Shown here piece after piece: positions 62,633 to 64,000 of a stretch of DNA of 64,000 nucleotides. Source of the stretch: a bacterium (GTDB lineage Bacteria; Cyanobacteriota; Vampirovibrionia; Gastranaerophilales; Gastranaerophilaceae). Positions within the stretch are counted from its first letter, which is position 1. The number at the start of each line of letters is the position of its first letter. A model generated the notes under the pieces. That model saw nothing but the letters and a program-made list of their open reading frames with translations, did not search any database and was not told where the DNA came from. The stretch covers positions 1-64,000 of the forward strand of contig JAFXHF010000013.1 in the NCBI GenBank assembly GCA_017536545.1. The letters run 5' to 3'. The translations under genes were made by a program, and so were the position numbers.

Positions 62633-63823
62633 CTATTTTTTTAGATTACGAGCAACAAACTTATTTGCTCTATCATAATCTTCAACAGTTAAAACCGTCA
62701 TCGCTGAATCGATAGTTTTTATAGCCAAAGCAATCGTTGTATTATTCAATTCTTCTAAAAACTTTTCTTTTTGTGCAATTTGAGCCTGTTTTAAATTGTC
62801 TGTAGCATTTTTAATGGCAATACCAACACTTGAATTTTTAATTTCTTCTAATACTTTTGATTTTGATGTAACAACATCCTTTTCCTGAACAATCTCAGCA
62901 GGCTGACTTGGGGTTTGTTGCAAGTACTTAAATTGTGGAAAATGTGCGCAAATAAATTCATTTAATCCGTTATATTTGTTAATTGGATTATTCTTATCAA
63001 AATACCAAAGTGCCAACCCTTCTTGTTGCCCGAAATCACGAGGTTGCTTAATAACTTTCCCCATAGTTTCTTGCGTATAATCAAATATACCCTCATGAGT
63101 TGTAAATAACACATTATTCAGAACTGCAGTGTTTGAACTTGTATCAACTTCATTCATTGGGATTGGAGAAATTAAATACACTTGTCCAACATGCTCTCCA
63201 AACATTCCACACCAGTCATTCATTACAGAATAATTAGTCACAAAAGAATAATTCAATTTTTCATTGCAATCATACATATCCAAAAGATGTTTTACACCTG
63301 GAGCATTATAGGTATATGTTTCTACTTTTTTGCGATTTACTGTATACTCTTTTGCTGCAACAATTTGAGCCAACGCCCCACCTAAAGATTGCCCTACAAT
63401 CACAATTTTTCTTTTAGGATTTTGTTTTTTAACAGTTTTAAAAAATCTCCAAGCATCAACGAATTGTTCATCATAATTACACACAACAAGATTCATATCA
63501 GTCATAAAATCTTTTAATAAAGCTTTAACATCTGATTCATTTTCCCCAAATCCTGGACGCTCAGTACCACGATATGCAATTACAAGTTCGTTTGTTATTT
63601 TATTCTCAAAAAGATTTGCACAAAAACCAGTATTTGGATTTTTATAACTATAAAAATCATTAATACCACGTTTTGACAATAATGCATCATCAACAACTTC
63701 AATCTTTGATTTTTCAAAAACCACTTTTTTAAGCTTATAGTTCTTTAATTCCAAATAAAATTCACCACCGTAAACAACGTGTGCTAAATTCAAATAATCT
63801 TTATTTATTTTTCTCTCAAACAT
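62633..63823 (-). CDS. Lipase/esterase of the class 3-like alpha/beta hydrolase type
   Basis: A 396-residue protein with IVIVGQSLGGALAQIVAAKE, the nucleophile elbow GxSxG, preceded by LVIAYRGTERPG and followed by YTYNAPGVKHL. The pattern is that of class 3 lipases or the Mbeg1/DUF2974 group; catalytic Asp and His are expected in the SVMNDWCGMFGEHVGQVY region. No signal peptide. The last 90 residues are helical (two similar units, KVLEEIKNSSVGIAIKNATD and KFLEELNNTTIALAIKTIDS), an unusual addition. Confidence 0.85.
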   Translation of the reverse strand: MFERKINKDYLNLAHVVYGGEFYLELKNYKLKKVVFEKSKIEVVDDALLSKRGINDFYSYKNPNTGFCANLFENKITNELVIAYRGTERPGFGENESDVKALLKDFMTDMNLVVCNYDEQFVDAWRFFKTVKKQNPKRKIVIVGQSLGGALAQIVAAKEYTVNRKKVETYTYNAPGVKHLLDMYDCNEKLNYSFVTNYSVMNDWCGMFGEHVGQVYLISPIPMNEVDTSSNTAVLNNVLFTTHEGIFDYTQETMGKVIKQPRDFGQQEGLALWYFDKNNPINKYNGLNEFICAHFPQFKYLQQTPSQPAEIVQEKDVVTSKSKVLEEIKNSSVGIAIKNATDNLKQAQIAQKEKFLEELNNTTIALAIKTIDSAMTVLTVEDYDRANKFVARNLKK

Positions 63824-63872
63824 CCCTAAATCCTCTACTTACATTCTAGCACAAGCACAAATATTTTTAAGC

Positions 63873-64000
63873 TTAATCTTCTAACATGTATTTAGGAATA
63901 GAATCTAGACAAAAAACAGTATCCACATCATTTGGATCTTTCGATAATTGAGCATTTACATCTAAATACTTACCTGCACGTTCTGAATATCTTTTAGCCT
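63873..64000 (-). CDS. C-terminal end of an unidentified protein (cut by window edge)
   Basis: The frame encodes KRYSERAGKYLDVNAQLSKD followed by a short end with IPKYMLED and a stop. Only about 42 residues are visible, too few to assign a family. Codon use is like the neighbours. Confidence 0.6.
   Translation of the reverse strand, partial: AKRYSERAGKYLDVNAQLSKDPNDVDTVFCLDSIPKYMLED

Overview
The window looks like a chromosomal segment of a low-GC, strictly fermentative, diderm gut bacterium of the non-photosynthetic cyanobacterial lineage (Vampirovibrionia/Melainabacteria, most likely Candidatus Gastranaerophilales). The assignment is an inference. It rests on a Ycf46/Ycf35-type gene cluster otherwise typical of cyanobacteria and plastids, a pilin of the FTLAEVLITLGIIGVVAAMT type, an RND efflux pump (outer membrane), a pyruvate formate-lyase system, and several proteins that share an unusual N-terminal FKG/FTG motif.

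Layout. 1-3.7 kb: RND efflux permease and adaptor, with a divergent MarR-type regulator and a candidate operator. 3.8-14.2 kb: a large TPR protein with an acidic tail, 3-methyladenine glycosylase, a type IV pilin-like protein, an operon of Na/phosphate symporter, acyl-ACP thioesterase and acyl-activating ligase, and an amylase-fold-like protein. 14.2-17.4 kb: a pyruvate formate-lyase whose glycyl-radical domain is a separate 78-residue gene, plus its activase. 17.6-25 kb: small metabolic, phosphatase and protease genes, an AbiH-like gene and a DUF2971-like gene, three REP-like hairpins with compensatory changes, and tRNA-Ser. 25-29.8 kb: a five-gene cluster of DUF2997, DUF1257/Ycf35-like, Ycf46-like AAA ATPase, a radical SAM protein and a membrane HhH protein. 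29.9-40.3 kb: aroA, an aminotransferase fused to a GNAT-like domain, an orphan sugar-ABC permease, conserved hypotheticals, a glycosyltransferase and ClpB. 40.4-47.8 kb: small proteins, two tandem near-identical small-RNA-like units, three tandem TM2-domain genes, dUTPase, AlaRS and a stand-alone LuxR-type HTH.

47.9-61.4 kb is an integrative island in the 3' end of tRNA-Arg(UCU). It is bounded by a 43-bp direct repeat of the tRNA 3' half and carries an integrase, an excisionase and paired 18-bp subterminal repeats. Its cargo is defence-like: a XRE regulator, a very large SF1 helicase-nuclease followed by two tiny genes, a GHKL ATPase fused to a PD-(D/E)xK-like domain, and an Abi/HEPN-like protein. 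An iteron-rich 0.9-kb region precedes an unrecognised 326-aa protein that could be its replication or control protein. Beyond the island lie an ADP-ribosyltransferase with an R-S-E signature, a class 3-like lipase and the end of another gene.

Recurrent themes are leaderless promoters (TATAAT-like box exactly 6 nt before ATG at seven genes), the N-terminal F[KT]G motif on unrelated proteins, and two separate clusters of defence-type genes.
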